In this document: piece by piece, positions 9,204 to 19,121 of the stretch
Layout of the letters: each line of letters starts with the position of its first letter
Position numbering within the stretch: the first letter of the stretch is position 1
Assembly: GCA_003118195.1 (NCBI GenBank)
Contig: BEXV01002080.1
Span: 17,545-53,177 of the forward strand
DNA length: 35,633 nt
Direction of reading: 5' to 3'
Source of the DNA: Hemicentrotus pulcherrimus
Lineage: Eukaryota; Echinodermata; Echinoidea; Camarodonta; Strongylocentrotidae
Notes under the pieces: generated by a model
What the model saw: the letters and a program-made list of their open reading frames with translations, nothing else
Told to the model about the DNA's origin: nothing
Databases searched by the model: none
Made by a program: the position numbers and the translations under genes

Positions 9204-9595
9204 GTTATTTGACATGTGGCCTTTCATTTCCATTGTGAAAGATCCCGTTATTCTAAAATCATTAATTGAAATTCACAAATGGCCAAAGTCCGATTTAGTT
9301 TATCCCATCGATACCTGATGTTTGTAATAAGATGATTTTACTGCAGTTTTGATCAGATGAAATATCAAGGAAACTGACACTCTTAATGTTAATTTTGGCC
9401 AGAATGTTATGGGTTTATTGTGAATTTCGCACCTCCGACTATGATCGTGATCTACTGTGTGTCAGAAGATAATTATTACACAGACAATAGCGACAGCATC
9501 AAGTGGTAAAAAAATAATGTTTAGACCATGTTTGAATGCTTTAGGTCAAGAATTATACATGAGGGAAATAACGGAAGAATTTGCACCAATGTGTG
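9204..9595. repeat. diverged segmental repeat, copy 1 (empty site)
   Basis: This aligns by eye with 11475-12003 in the same orientation. Shared blocks in order include TCATTGTGAAAGATCC, AATGGCC, ATACCTGATGTTTGTAAT, GAAATATCAAG and GATCGTG. In this copy ATACCTGATG is uninterrupted at 9311-9320, whereas in the second copy a 128-base element splits it. No coding content was recognised. Confidence 0.75.
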
Positions 9596-9599
9596 GCCT

Positions 9600-9721
9600 T
9601 GTGCCTTGTGTTGACTAAACCCCCTCCCTCCCTTTGACAAACCTAGGTTTATGTGTGTCATATGACGCGTTTCGACACGTTTCAAACCAAGGTTTGAACA
9701 ACCTCCTTTGTGAATTCGGGC
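9600..9721. mobile_element. fragment of a palindromic MITE-like element
   Basis: The right end, CCTCCTTTGTGAATTCGGGC, is identical to the right end of the element at 23196-23356. The parts before it also correspond: AAACCTAGGTTTA, GTCATATGACG and repeated ACGCGT/ACACGT motifs. The left terminal inverted repeat is not recognisable here, so this copy is truncated or decayed. Confidence 0.55.
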
Positions 9722-9767
9722 AAAAGAGTGCTACTGCTCGTAAAATGACCTTCCACAACTAACAAAC

Positions 9768-10115
9768 AGTCACATCACACCATTTCTCAAAGCAGTGACA
9801 TCACGCCATTTCTCAAAGCACTCCATTGGTTGCCTATGAGTCAACGAGTTCTTTTTTTTTATTACATTGTGCCCATGGCTTTGCTCCACAGTACAATATA
9901 AATTTAAAAAATCATTACATTCCATCCAGATCTTTACGCTCTTAAAAATCCGGGCTTTTCTTCATAAGGCTCAATACTAAGTTGGGAAAAGTACTTTTGC
10001 TCATGCAGGGCCTTCGCTGTGGAATGCTCTCCCTCGAGAGATTTGTAATAGCAGATCAGTTGAAGTGTTTGAAATTAATCTTAACACATATCTGTTTAAT
10101 TCGGCATATACTTAA
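9768..10115 (+). pseudogene. 3' remnant of a CR1/L2-type LINE reverse transcriptase
   Basis: Two frames match the well-known C-terminal end of CR1/L2-group LINE polymerases. The first reads ITPFLKALHWLPMSQRV near 9800-9850, corresponding to the conserved LHWLPV motif. After a degraded middle with a frame change, 9996-10115 reads FAHAGPSLWNALPREI followed by VEVFEINLNTYLF and a TAA stop. The upstream part carries a duplicated segment (CATCACRCCATTTCTCAAAGCA twice). The endonuclease and the catalytic polymerase motifs are absent, so this is a 5'-truncated, inactive copy. Family placement rests on remembered motifs. Confidence 0.75.
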
Positions 10116-11113
10116 TTGTTCTGTCATTTGTGTATAATAACCTCATTCTGTTCATTTGTTCATACTGCAGATGATTTTATATGATCCCTTTTTTAATGTT
10201 TCACAAGTGCGCCATTCGATTTTAAGTGGATTCGGTGTTTTATTAATATCCTATATCATTATTTGTTTTAATTATGATTATCAATTTCATTCTTCCAATC
10301 ATTATTATAATTGTTATTGCTATTATTGTTATCACCATCATAAGGAAAAATTTAAATAATATCGTGCAATCGTGGATTTTATACGAATTGAAGGGAGGAA
10401 TTTTGGCATGATTGGTTGATGTACATGAAAAAACAGCATAAAACAAACAGAGTTGTACTATCTTTATTTCATAACGTAGAAAAAAATATGCATCATAGCA
10501 TTTCTCATCTCGTACACAAATTTTCAACTTGACTAGAAATGTTGCCTTTTTAACGTTTACGCAGTCTATAAGAATGCCTATCGTGAGTATCTGGCACTTG
10601 TATGTCAGCATTTGTTATGACAGTTGTTGAGCAATGATACCCATGGCCTTTGTTTGCCTTACAGTACTTCTTAGCAAAACATTGCACCAATTAGACGTAG
10701 TCTACACCATTCGACACTTGTCTGACGCCACTTATTTTCATTTCATAGACAGGGAGAATGGGTTGATGTTTTGATACCACCCTTGATGTTCCTGTGTTCC
10801 AAATGTGTCTGTCATTATGGACAATGAAATATATTTACCAAAAATTCATACAAAACCCAGTGTTCGACAAAAGAGGAACTTACCTATTCATACAAATTTG
10901 CAAGAATTTTAGAGGACGAAGAAAAAAATAAAACGAACGTGACCGAGAATATAGACGCAATTTTTCAACCTTGAGATACATGTATCGATTCAAGTATTAT
11001 GATTATAAATTACTACTCTGGAGTGCTGCAGTAATATTGCACTATTGTGACAAATCGTGTGCTGGTACTACTTGATGTAGACCTTTATATTTTCATTGGC
11101 ACATGAACTAACA
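10116..11113. other. presumed upstream region of gene B
   Basis: AT-rich DNA between the LINE remnant and the gene B start codon. No convincing TATA box or initiator could be assigned. The 122-residue minus-strand frame at 10243-10611 has no recognisable domain and ends in an Ile-rich translation of an ATT-rich stretch, so it is not called. Confidence 0.4.
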
Positions 11114-11131
11114 ATGCAATTATGGGATTAA
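11114..11131 (+). promoter_or_regulatory. possible 5-codon upstream ORF overlapping the gene B start
   Basis: An ATG eight bases before the gene B start encodes MQLWD and then TAA, in another frame and overlapping the main ATG. Both ATGs have A at -3; only the main ATG has G at +4. If the transcript includes this stretch, initiation could be shared. The transcription start is not known. Confidence 0.3.
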
Positions 11132-11194
11132 AGTGCATATCACGTGGTTCATTCTTAATTGCCTTCCTTCTATGCAAATGCGTTGTTTCTCAGG
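11122..11194 (+). CDS. gene B, signal-peptide exon
   Basis: A first coding exon of 73 bases from an ATG in good context (A at -3, G at +4) to a donor GTACGT, ending in phase 1. It encodes 24 residues with the three parts of a signal peptide: a short basic lead MGLKCISR, a hydrophobic core FLIAFLLC, and a small-residue end with cleavage plausible around VVSQ. This directs the product to the secretory pathway. Its phase-1 end matches the phase-1 start of the FN3 exons that follow, the usual layout of secreted or membrane FN3 proteins. It is linked to the FN3 exons by phase, strand and order, not by transcript evidence; a further small exon in the 4.5-kb intron cannot be excluded. Confidence 0.68.
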
Positions 11195-11474
11195 GTACGT
11201 ATACAATTCAATGTCCGTGAATTCCTTTTAGATATAAATTGTGAGATAGTTGAATTATATCTTTTGTTACGAATCGTCTTCACGCCTGAGACTGCTTAAG
11301 TGATCTTAGCTTAGGCTTATAGAAGGTTAGATCGAACAAATATGTCTCTGTTTTTATTGTTAATATTTGTGTTGCCCTATTCATGTCAACTCTTGGGTTC
11401 ATACCACCTAAACTGATCTTAATTGCAAATTCATGCAAATTTATACAGATAATGTGTATGCAAGTGATTTAGAT

Positions 11475-12003
11475 TTTATTTGATATGTAGCCTTTTATGT
11501 TCATTGTGAAAGATCCTGTTAATTTGAAAACGTTAATTGAAGTTCCGAAATGGCCGAAGTCACATAAAGTTTATGATATCGGCGATTTTAGTATACCTGG
11601 GCCCCGTCTTATAAAGAGTAACGATTGATCGAAATCAATCATAAGTCCTCTAATCAATCGCAAGTTTGCAGTCTTCTATTACTTATGTAAAAAGTTGCGA
11701 TTGATAGCGACTCTTTTTAAGACGGGGACCTGATGTTTGTAATTAGATGATTGTATTGTACTTTAGCCAGACGAAATATCAAGTAAAATTATACTTTTAA
11801 TGTTAAATTTTGTTTGGAATTTTATATGACCAATGTGAAAATTTCGCAACCTTAACCTTGATCGTGGTCTATGTGTCGGAAGATAATATTCATAGTGACT
11901 AGCGAAGTTTTTAAGTGGGTTAATACTTGATCAGATCATGTTCAAATGCTTTTGGTCTCACTAGGCCCATTTACATAGCAGAAATCACTGCGCCAACTTA
12001 GAA
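11475..12003. repeat. diverged segmental repeat, copy 2 (interrupted)
   Basis: Second copy of the segment at 9204-9595, in the same orientation about 2.3 kb away. It is collinear with the first copy apart from small indels and the 128-bp inserted element. Divergence is considerable, so the duplication is old compared with the LTR element. Confidence 0.75.
11600..11727. mobile_element. 128-bp MITE with inverted ends and 5-bp target duplication
   Basis: The ends are inverted copies: CCCCGTCTTATAAAGAG near the left end and CTCTTTTTAAGACGGGG at the right, with one mismatch in 17. ACCTG flanks the element on both sides (11595-11599 and 11728-11732), while the related segment at 9313-9317 has a single ACCTG and no insert. 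Subterminal ATTGATCG and GCGATTGAT add to the inverted structure. There is no coding capacity. I recall similar GGCCCCGTCTTA-ended repeats from sea urchin DNA, which is a weak organism hint. The transposase group is not determined. Confidence 0.85.
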
Positions 12004-12159
12004 TAATTAGCTCTTAGGGGAGAAAAATCCTAATCGCATTTTAAGCACACCCTCATCATGAAATACAGAAAGGACCTTAAATAAGTTCCATACTTATATC
12101 AACTATGAATGCGAGGAGGCTTTGGGGGAAGTCAAGCAAAGGTTGCTCTCAGTCGCTTC

Positions 12160-12970
12160 AAATAAGGAGCACATGTTATGGAGAAAGGAACAAGGGGGGA
12201 CTTATCAGGAGGGAAAAGGACATTTATTAGAAAAGAAATGGACTACTTGCCAGAGTAAAAAGGGCAATTATCATACCTGAAAAGGGTAACTCATGAGACT
12301 GGAAAGGGGGCACAGATTACAAATGAAAAGGGGGATTTATGAGAAGGAAATGGCGTTTTTATTAAATAGAAAAAGCGGTATTTATTGAGAAGGGGAGGTC
12401 GCTTTTAGTAAAGGAAAAAGGGGCACTAATCACAGGTAGAAAAAAGGCACTCATTAGTGATGGAAACGGAATCTTATTACGAAGGAAAAGGGTCACTTAT
12501 CTAAATAAAAGAGGCACCCGTCAAATTTGAACATGGGCACACACCAGAGATGAAAAGTGACACTTATTTTGAAGGAGAAAGGGCACCTTTGTTAACAAAA
12601 AGGGGGTATTTCTCAGACTTGAAAAGGGGCAGATATCGGTGAGGGTGACGGGGTCACTTATCAGAGGTAGTTTAGGGACACTTATTTTACCTGAAAAGAA
12701 GCAGTCCTTTGAGATGAATAGGGGCACTTATTACGAAGGATATTGGACACTTTTCGAAGGGGCATCTAACAACTTTTGATAGAGGCACTTATTGGTGGCG
12801 TCAAAGGGGACATTAATCTTAAGGGAAAAGGGCACTTATTATATTCGAAACGGAGCACGAGTCAAAATGAATGGGGGTACTAATTAGAGTTGAAAAGCGG
12901 CAATCATCAAAACTAAAAGTGAAAGGGCAATGATCAAAAGAGGAAGGAGCATTTATTCAAAAGGGCCAAA
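12160..12970. repeat. long degenerate minisatellite, unit about 25-30 bp
   Basis: About 800 bases of irregular repetition of a purine-rich unit resembling GGAAAAGGGGCACTTATTA, for example GAAAAGGGCACTTATTA, GAAAAAGGGGCACTAATCA and GATGAATAGGGGCACTTATT. Units vary in length and few are identical. The consistent G/A strand bias gives a polypurine character. The minus-strand frames over it, rich in PFSS-like text, are repeat translations. Confidence 0.8.
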
Positions 12971-14021
12971 ACATGACCCCAAATGTTGTTCTTCCATAAA
13001 GAATTACATATACTGTATAAATGTTATCAAAAGAAAGAAAGAAAGAAATACAAACATGGTTGGAATGACAGCTGCACCTAATTGGTCCTACGCCACAAAT
13101 ACGGGATGCAATATGCAACGAGATTTTGATAGGCAATATCTGAAAATTTGTCATCATTACCATCAAAGTTTGTAGGTGATAGTGTAATATCTACTACATT
13201 TTGAGTAAATATCATGGGGATTAAAATATGCATTATTTAATAGTGTAGTAGTGCTATCTCCTTAATTTTGTGTGAATTTTAGGAGGGTCTGGGCTGAAAC
13301 TACAAAGTGATGCTCGTTCTCGTAAGACGTAGTATTCTTCAAATATTACATATACAATAGTGCGTTGAATGGTGTCGGTGCACAATTAGAGTATACCAAG
13401 TAGAAACCTAATAGACATATTCAGGAGAATATTTATACATCTTATCAGAATGGAAATCATAAAGTTAAATTTTTGGGGTTTTTTTTCGCTTACGTCCGTT
13501 GATATTTAAAGATGAATAAGTAAAGTGGTTGTTAACTACAATTAAAACAATGCATGGTTGCTTCTTAGAGTATATTAGTATATATATTATATATTAAATC
13601 AAAAGGAGTTGAAGCATGAGGTACACCTTGTCGTATGTCTTCCTTAAAGAGATTCTGAATGCATATCCGTGACAAATGAAACATCAATCTAAAATATGTC
13701 AGGAGTAATTTCATTAAAAAAATAATGAGTCTAAATTATTTCGTTAGAAAATGGAGAAGCGATAGCTATAATATACGCTCATTGTGCACCGATTCTATTC
13801 TAAGCGCTATCTTTGTAACATTTGAAAAATGTTATGTCTTACAAAAATAAACATAACTCTTTAGTTAATTCAAACATAATTAGAAAGATACTTCTATAAT
13901 ATTACCTCCAAATTTCAAAGATCATGAACTTTTTGACATATTGTCAATCAAATTCTGGTAGCATTTTTGAGACACCTTGTTTTAAAACCTCATCTAAAGT
14001 GTTGATCAGGCCTAAAACTCT

Positions 14022-14101
14022 TTAACCCGTTGACTACTGAAGTATCTTATTCCCATAGGCTTTACACAGGGACCACCAGGTTCAAGAAAGCAATGGGTTA
14101 A
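14022..14101 (-). mobile_element. 80-bp TTAA-flanked MITE, copy 1
   Basis: The segment begins and ends with TTAA and its termini are inverted: TTAACCCGTTGACTACTG at the left against CAATGGGTTAA at the right. Its reverse complement matches the segment at 19835-19914 at about 69 of 80 positions by hand count, with identical length. TTAA target sites with CCC-starting ends are the hallmark of piggyBac-type elements. There is no coding capacity, so it would depend on a transposase supplied in trans. Confidence 0.8.
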
Positions 14102-14349
14102 CACTAACATGACATAAAATTATAACATATATGGAATCGATTATAATTAAACGTCTGTTGAAAGCCAGAAGGCTGTTAACTTTGTGCAAAAGTTTATGAG
14201 ATAACGCCCTCGAGCTCTTACTGGCTCTCAGGATTATCTGATTAGAAGGACCTTTTGTCTAATGATGATAATTATAATAATATTATGATGACGAATTGTA
14301 GTCTATACAACAAAATAACGTCAAAGCACTACCCTTTTACGCATATGCC

Positions 14350-14728
14350 TCTTTCTAGAGTTAAAGAGAAGGTTGAGTTCTTGGAAGAGGTAAACAAATA
14401 ATTTGGGAGCATTATCATTGTTATTATGGAAGTGTGGAAGAAAATCAGATAAAAAGTGTCACCTGAAAAGCATGGCTCTTCAAATGCCTTAATATTCTAA
14501 ATATGGCATGTAGCAATAAACAAATCTCGACGGATTTTTATGCCATATGTTCGTGAAGTCCCATATACATATTTCTGTGTACAGTGCTTATAACTTTACC
14601 AAGACTGGGCCAAATTTCTTAACATTTTGATTATTCCGGAAGATTGCAGTACATACCATGATTAACCTTTTCCGATCGATTCCACACTGTTTCTTTCACA
14701 TTGCAATCGCATGACCAGATCCCAAATT
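14350..14728. repeat. dispersed repeat, copy 2 (inverted relative to 3174-3559)
   Basis: Reverse-complement partner of the repeat in gene A. The forward text AGAGAAGGTTGAGTTCTTGG, ATGGCTCTTCAAATGCC and CCTTTTCCGAT corresponds in order to the complement of the first copy. Divergence and small indels are spread throughout. No terminal structure or coding content was seen. Confidence 0.7.
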
Positions 14729-15755
14729 TATTTTTAACTGTAAAGGGTTTTAACAAATCAACCTTAGCCAGTTATATTGAACGGGATTTATGTAGGTCAT
14801 GAACATTTAATTTCGAGTTGATTTCTCAAAAGTTGTTGTGGTCGTATTTCAATTGTTCTTGCTTTTCTTACTGGTAGGAGATGTTGCTAATTTTCGACGA
14901 TCGACTTTATTTTCCGTGATTTGCTCATAGTTCATTAAATTGCATTTTTGAATAAAATGAAGTGTAAATCAATAACCCTAGTTTTAGTAATAAATATATC
15001 TTCAGTTCCAATCGGCCTTACAAATTATGACTGAAATCGTATAAGATTTCAATGTGAGGGCGAAATATGGAACACCATAGGTTATGTAACTTCACAACTT
15101 AGCGAATAAAATTATAATAAATACAAATCCAGGTAAAGACTAATATAAACTAGCCGATGCAGGAAGGCGAATGGGGGGTGGGGTGGGCATATTAGGTACA
15201 CGAATGTCCCAATTTAATTATATGACGATATTTGGTCATCCGAGTATCGCAATTTTCAGGATCTGGGTGATTATTCTCAGGTGTGCCCGTATGACTGTGT
15301 GTACGAAAGGTGGAAAACAAAATCAAATTTGATGAATACTGAGATACTGAGAATACTGAGATATAAAAACTTTTAACTCCCAAAAGGATGCCGTGACCAA
15401 AAATAGTTTGAAAATCTCTGATTTAGTGGACTGAAGACTGGTGCCCCCTCCCCAATGATTGAACCCACGCTTCTTCACTGTGTTTATTTATTTATCCATT
15501 CATGTTTTGTATGGTTTATCGATCGCTACTCTTTCAGTTTTATGTAGTCCTTACATGATTGTACTCCGACAAAGTAGCATTTCATCATATCACTTGAAAG
15601 ACTTGAAGACAGAAGTGAGTTTGTTCACGACTTTATCTTTTCGTTATATATTACCGACGTTATACGGACTTTGATTTTAATAGTTACAAGATGAATGAAT
15701 GAATAGTCAATTCAACGTTTGAATTTCTATTCCCCTTCAAACACTTCTCATCTAG

Positions 15756-16031
15756 CACCGACCGGGGTGTATTTTCAGGTTCACTCATTGAACTACATCA
15801 CCGTATCATGGACAGCCCCGCTTAACCCGACTGGAGTGACTGGGTATGCGGTACAATATACAGCAGCAGGAGTGGATAGGACCGAGCTGATTGAAGACAT
15901 TACCGTTACAACAATAACCTTGAAAGACGACAACCTAGCCGGAGAACTGGGGAATGTGCTTGTAGCTTCTGTAATGGGTGAAAATGTCGATCCAAACAAC
16001 ATCGTTCTGGCTGTCGCTCCTCCTCCAGCCG
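15756..16031 (+). CDS. gene B, FN3 domain 1 exon
   Basis: A 276-base exon with acceptor CTCATCTAG and donor GTGAGT, phase 1 at both borders, encoding 92 residues. The start APTGVYFQ, strand B YITVSWTAP with the core Trp, and strand C TGYAVQYTAAG are typical of fibronectin type III folds (usually 85-95 residues). The later part is less regular: the usual Leu-x-Pro-x-Thr-x-Tyr before strand F is replaced by LAGELGNVLVASV, so the conserved Tyr is missing. The domain ends with a Pro-rich linker, APPPAG. It would be an extracellular beta-sandwich used for binding or spacing; the ligand is unknown. A downstream Met in the upstream intron frame is not the start, because the acceptor and the phase-1 series define the exon. 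Confidence 0.82.
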
Positions 16032-16157
16032 GTGAGTTTGATTTGCAGATTTAGATGGAAATACAATTCGAAAAAAGACTAAAATTTAGTCCGATCAAAT
16101 CCAGGACAGAGCATGAAATACGACAGAGATATGAAAGAGATATGAAAAGATAAGATA

Positions 16158-16195
16158 CATAGAGAGAGAGGTATATATATATATATATATATATA
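16158..16195. repeat. GA and TA microsatellites
   Basis: A short AGAGAGAG run passes directly into about 26 bases of alternating TA. This is simple-sequence DNA in intron 2. Confidence 0.9.
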
Positions 16196-16839
16196 ATGCC
16201 CCTCTAATAGTCAGACCAGTTTACTAACATATTCACATTTTATGCATACTATTCAAACAAATGAAAGCTTGCCATAGGCTGGCCTGACAGAACAACTAAT
16301 AATATATGCAGACTGCATTTCAAATATTGAAATGCATTCATTAGGTAAATGAATAACTCGTCACTAAAAACCAGGAAAGAGACATCCATAAATTTAAATA
16401 TGTTGGTAAACCGGTCTATTGTAAGAAAGCGGTATTGCTCTATTTAATATAGCCACAACACCCCTCATTAGAGCTCAGATAATGGACACGAAAGAAGAAG
16501 CCCTACAAACGTACTTAAATAATTGGCCTGATGGTATGCTCTCTCAATAGAACTAATTTAATCATTCCAAGAATGGTGACAGAGTAAAACAAAAACGTGG
16601 CGAGGAGCATATCAACTTACTTCCTAACTTTATTCCTTTCTTTCTCTTTCCTTTTCTGTTTTTCATTTTCTTTCCCCCACTGTTTGTGTTATTTTTTTTT
16701 CTTCGGGAGAGGGAATTGAATGTGCTGATTTAGTTGAAAATACAGATTTTAAAAAAGACTAAAATGGTTCTGCACTTCAAATAAAGAACACAGAGCATTA
16801 CATGTGCTAATTTATATAGAACGAGGTTGGAAAAGATAA

Positions 16840-16935
16840 GAAGAGGTAGAAAGGGAGGGAGGGGAGGAAGGTAGAGATACATAGATAGAGAGAGAGAGAG
16901 AAAGAAAGAAAGGGAGCGAAAATGAGAAAGAAGGG
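16840..16935 (+). repeat. polypurine (GA/GGGA) tract
   Basis: Almost 100 bases of A and G on the plus strand, including GGGAGGGAGGGGAGG and GAGAGAGAGAGA with GAAAGAAA. Opposite-strand frames rich in Ser, Leu and Pro are repeat translations. It is the counterpart of the GAGA run in the first half of the duplication. Confidence 0.85.
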
Positions 16936-17701
16936 TAGAAAGCGCCTCCAATTGTAAGAACATTGATCAGTAGTATCACTACAAACATACTAAAGTAACC
17001 AATTAGGTCATTCAAAAATTGTGATTAATAGGTAAAACAATGGCGTAGAGAGGAAGTCTTTCCTTTTCGATGTTCATGCTACCTTGCTTCCTTTTTTTCT
17101 TTCTTTGCTTTTCCTTGCTTTTCCTTTCCTCCTGTTAATGTAAAGGGGGAGCTGAAGCCCACCGAAACTACCTCGAGTATGCCTGTGACAGACACAGCAA
17201 ATATTTGTTTTAAGTAATACTTTATATTAAGATAACGTTAGGGGATAGGCAAAGATTAAAAGAGTAGGATTAAAGATTATTGGTTGTATTACTGAAACAT
17301 ATGCCAATTTTCCTATGCATGTGAGGCATTTTGTTCGCATTTTGTACCTGAATGAAAATAAAGTTTAGTTCTCGAATCGAATTGTGAAAGAAATTGACAT
17401 AAAACTGACTGTGAAAGGTTGTATCAATAAGTTTGTATCATGTGGTTTGGAATCATCAAAATGGGCTTTCTGAAAATCACTGAACATATGTTTTATAGAC
17501 ATATGATCAAAATGTTTTAACTGTTTCTGGTCATATTTTGAGCATAGAGGGCGGAGCATTGCTGTTATAATTTTTATATTTCCCTGATAGGAATTAAAGA
17601 ATGAGAGGGGTCACTAATATAATTAACCTAAAGTAGAATTCAACCTCCAAGTTATCATTATTTTACAGTCATTTTTAACAACTTTCTATATTGCATTCCA
17701 G

Positions 17702-17980
17702 CTCTACCTCTTGCTCCAACAGGCGCTACCATACAGCAGACATCCGATACAAGTTATACTATCTCCTGGGGTAACCCGGGAAACGTAGATGGATATGTAA
17801 TCTCGTACGCCACGGGGCCTGGTTACAGCACCTCTATAGACCTGCCTGTTGACAGGACGTCAGAACAGATCCTTAATCTCACACCGAACACTGACTATGT
17901 TTTCAACCTGTACAGTCAACGGAATGGTATTAGAACTCAAGCACAGCTCACAGTCCTGCCTCCTGTAATAACTCCACCAG
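17702..17980 (+). CDS. gene B, FN3 domain 2 exon
   Basis: A 279-base exon (93 residues) with acceptor TTGCATTCCAG and donor GTAATT, phase 1 to phase 1. Hallmarks in order: the N-terminal Pro pattern LPLAPTGATI, strand B YTISWGNPG with Trp, strand C VDGYVISYATG, and the Leu-x-Pro-x-Thr-x-Tyr-type turn LNLTPNTDYVFNLYS with the conserved Tyr. It closes with LTVLPPVITPPG, a Pro-rich linker to the next domain. This is a complete and regular FN3 fold with no sign of decay. The sequence NLT in the turn is a potential N-glycosylation site. The role in adhesion or ligand binding is inferred from the family; no integrin-type RGD is present. Confidence 0.88.
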
Positions 17981-18842
17981 GTAATTCATAAAAGCATATT
18001 CATGAAAGCAAACCAACTTTAATCCTGTTAAAGTTCCAAAATCTTGTTAAAATATGAACGACAGAAATCATGTCAACATGAAGTAAATTTCTCACCTTTC
18101 TTTCATGATTTGACTCATTTCAATTTGAGTTGCTAAATAATTTGTTTACATTTAGAAGCAAGTTAGCTTTATAATCCAACGTTTAAGTTTTAGGTTCCAG
18201 ATAAGAAGTAAAATGTGCGTGCAAATGAGTTCCTTATATGATCTATTTGCATTTTAGTTGAGGCTGTATGCATATAACAAACATAACTGTCAGGCTGAGT
18301 ACGAACGACACATAAACAGCCTCAACAAAAACAGATAGATACTTTTATAAATCATGAAAGAATGAAAACATGCTTCATATGTTTTATATACGACAAAACT
18401 GCAAGATCGTTGATATTTTATTTCAGAAGGAGTGATTTTAAGATTGTTCAGTGTCATTATTGAAGGCAAAGAAATCCCAAGTCTAGTAGACTTGTACTTA
18501 AGCGTGCACACGAAATTGAGCGCAATAATTTCTACATGCATACACATCGTGCTGAAATATGCAGGTTTTAGCCCACCTAATCGCTTACATCACGATTGTC
18601 GAATAACGCGCGCTTTTTCATTAAACAAAATGTGTGATAGCATTAATATAACAGTAGATGAATCGCGCTCGCCTAAGCTCAACTAATCATTTGATTATGA
18701 TCTAGGAGTGCAGTGTCATAATATTGTTTAGTCAAGAAAACACATTGTCTATTTTCCGCATATCTAGTCTAAATGGAGCTTACAATTTTTGCATGATTTT
18801 CTAATTCTTGTTATGTTTTATCCAATAAAATTTGAATTATAG
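17981..18842. other. intron 3 of gene B
   Basis: About 0.86 kb of AT-rich DNA. An acceptor-like TTTATTTCAG occurs at 18417-18426, but the frame after it lacks FN3 hallmarks and has no matching donor, so no exon is called. Confidence 0.55.
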
Positions 18843-19121
18843 AGGACACTTTTATCACTACTGACGACCTGGGCGAAGACTACATTAATTTTATCTGGGA
18901 CCATGACCCGACACAGGGCATTATATCTTACGTCGTCACATTATTTGCTTCTGATGGTTCCACAACAGTGGTCAACGCACAACCTAAAGTTCCCATGACA
19001 AGTATGATGACCCATCGATTCAGTGGACTTACTCCAGGAACACAGTATGTCATTGATGTTGACATCATTAAGAGTTCGAATCCAACTCCAAGTGATTTTG
19101 CCCGAGAAGCTCAATTTACAC
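18843..19121 (+). CDS. gene B, FN3 domain 3 exon
   Basis: A 279-base exon (93 residues) after acceptor GAATTATAG, with a strong donor GTAAGTA; phase 1 at both borders. It is more divergent in the first half: strand B reads YINFIWDHDP with the core Trp, strand C IISYVVTLFAS. The second half has the canonical FSGLTPGTQYVIDV turn with the conserved Leu, Pro, Thr and Tyr. A long acidic N-terminal strand (EDTFITTDDLGED) replaces the usual Pro-rich start. The frame has no stop and the splice sites are good, so the domain is presumably functional. The domain type is assigned by pattern; a search with the FN3 profile would be decisive. Confidence 0.85.

Larger units (their letters stand above)
11195..15755. 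other. intron 1 of gene B
   Basis: This 4.6-kb intron begins GTACGT and ends with acceptor CTCATCTAG. It holds the second segmental repeat copy with its 128-bp element, a long degenerate minisatellite, an 80-bp TTAA-flanked element and a dispersed repeat copy. No FN3-like frame or other exon was recognised. Confidence 0.6.
16032..17701. other. intron 2 of gene B, with an internal diverged duplication
   Basis: Text after 16050 (TTTAGATGGAAATACA, AAAAAGACTAAAAT, CAGAGCAT, then GAGA repeats) recurs after 16728 (TTTAGTTGAAAATACA, AAAAAGACTAAAAT, CAGAGCAT, then GAGA repeats). Pieces near 16584 and 17030 also correspond. So about 0.65 kb seems to be tandemly duplicated and diverged. Microsatellites lie inside both copies. 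No exon was seen. Confidence 0.55.

Noticed and set aside
10243..10611. 122-codon minus-strand frame
   Set aside because: Its C-terminal part is an Ile-rich translation of an ATT-rich stretch, and no family features were seen.
17381..17540. Third copy of the 380-bp dispersed repeat
   Set aside because: Only GAATCATCAAAATG and a few short words match; no collinear alignment could be made.
18427..18686. Possible extra exon after TTTATTTCAG
   Set aside because: The frame lacks FN3 hallmarks and no donor in the right phase follows.
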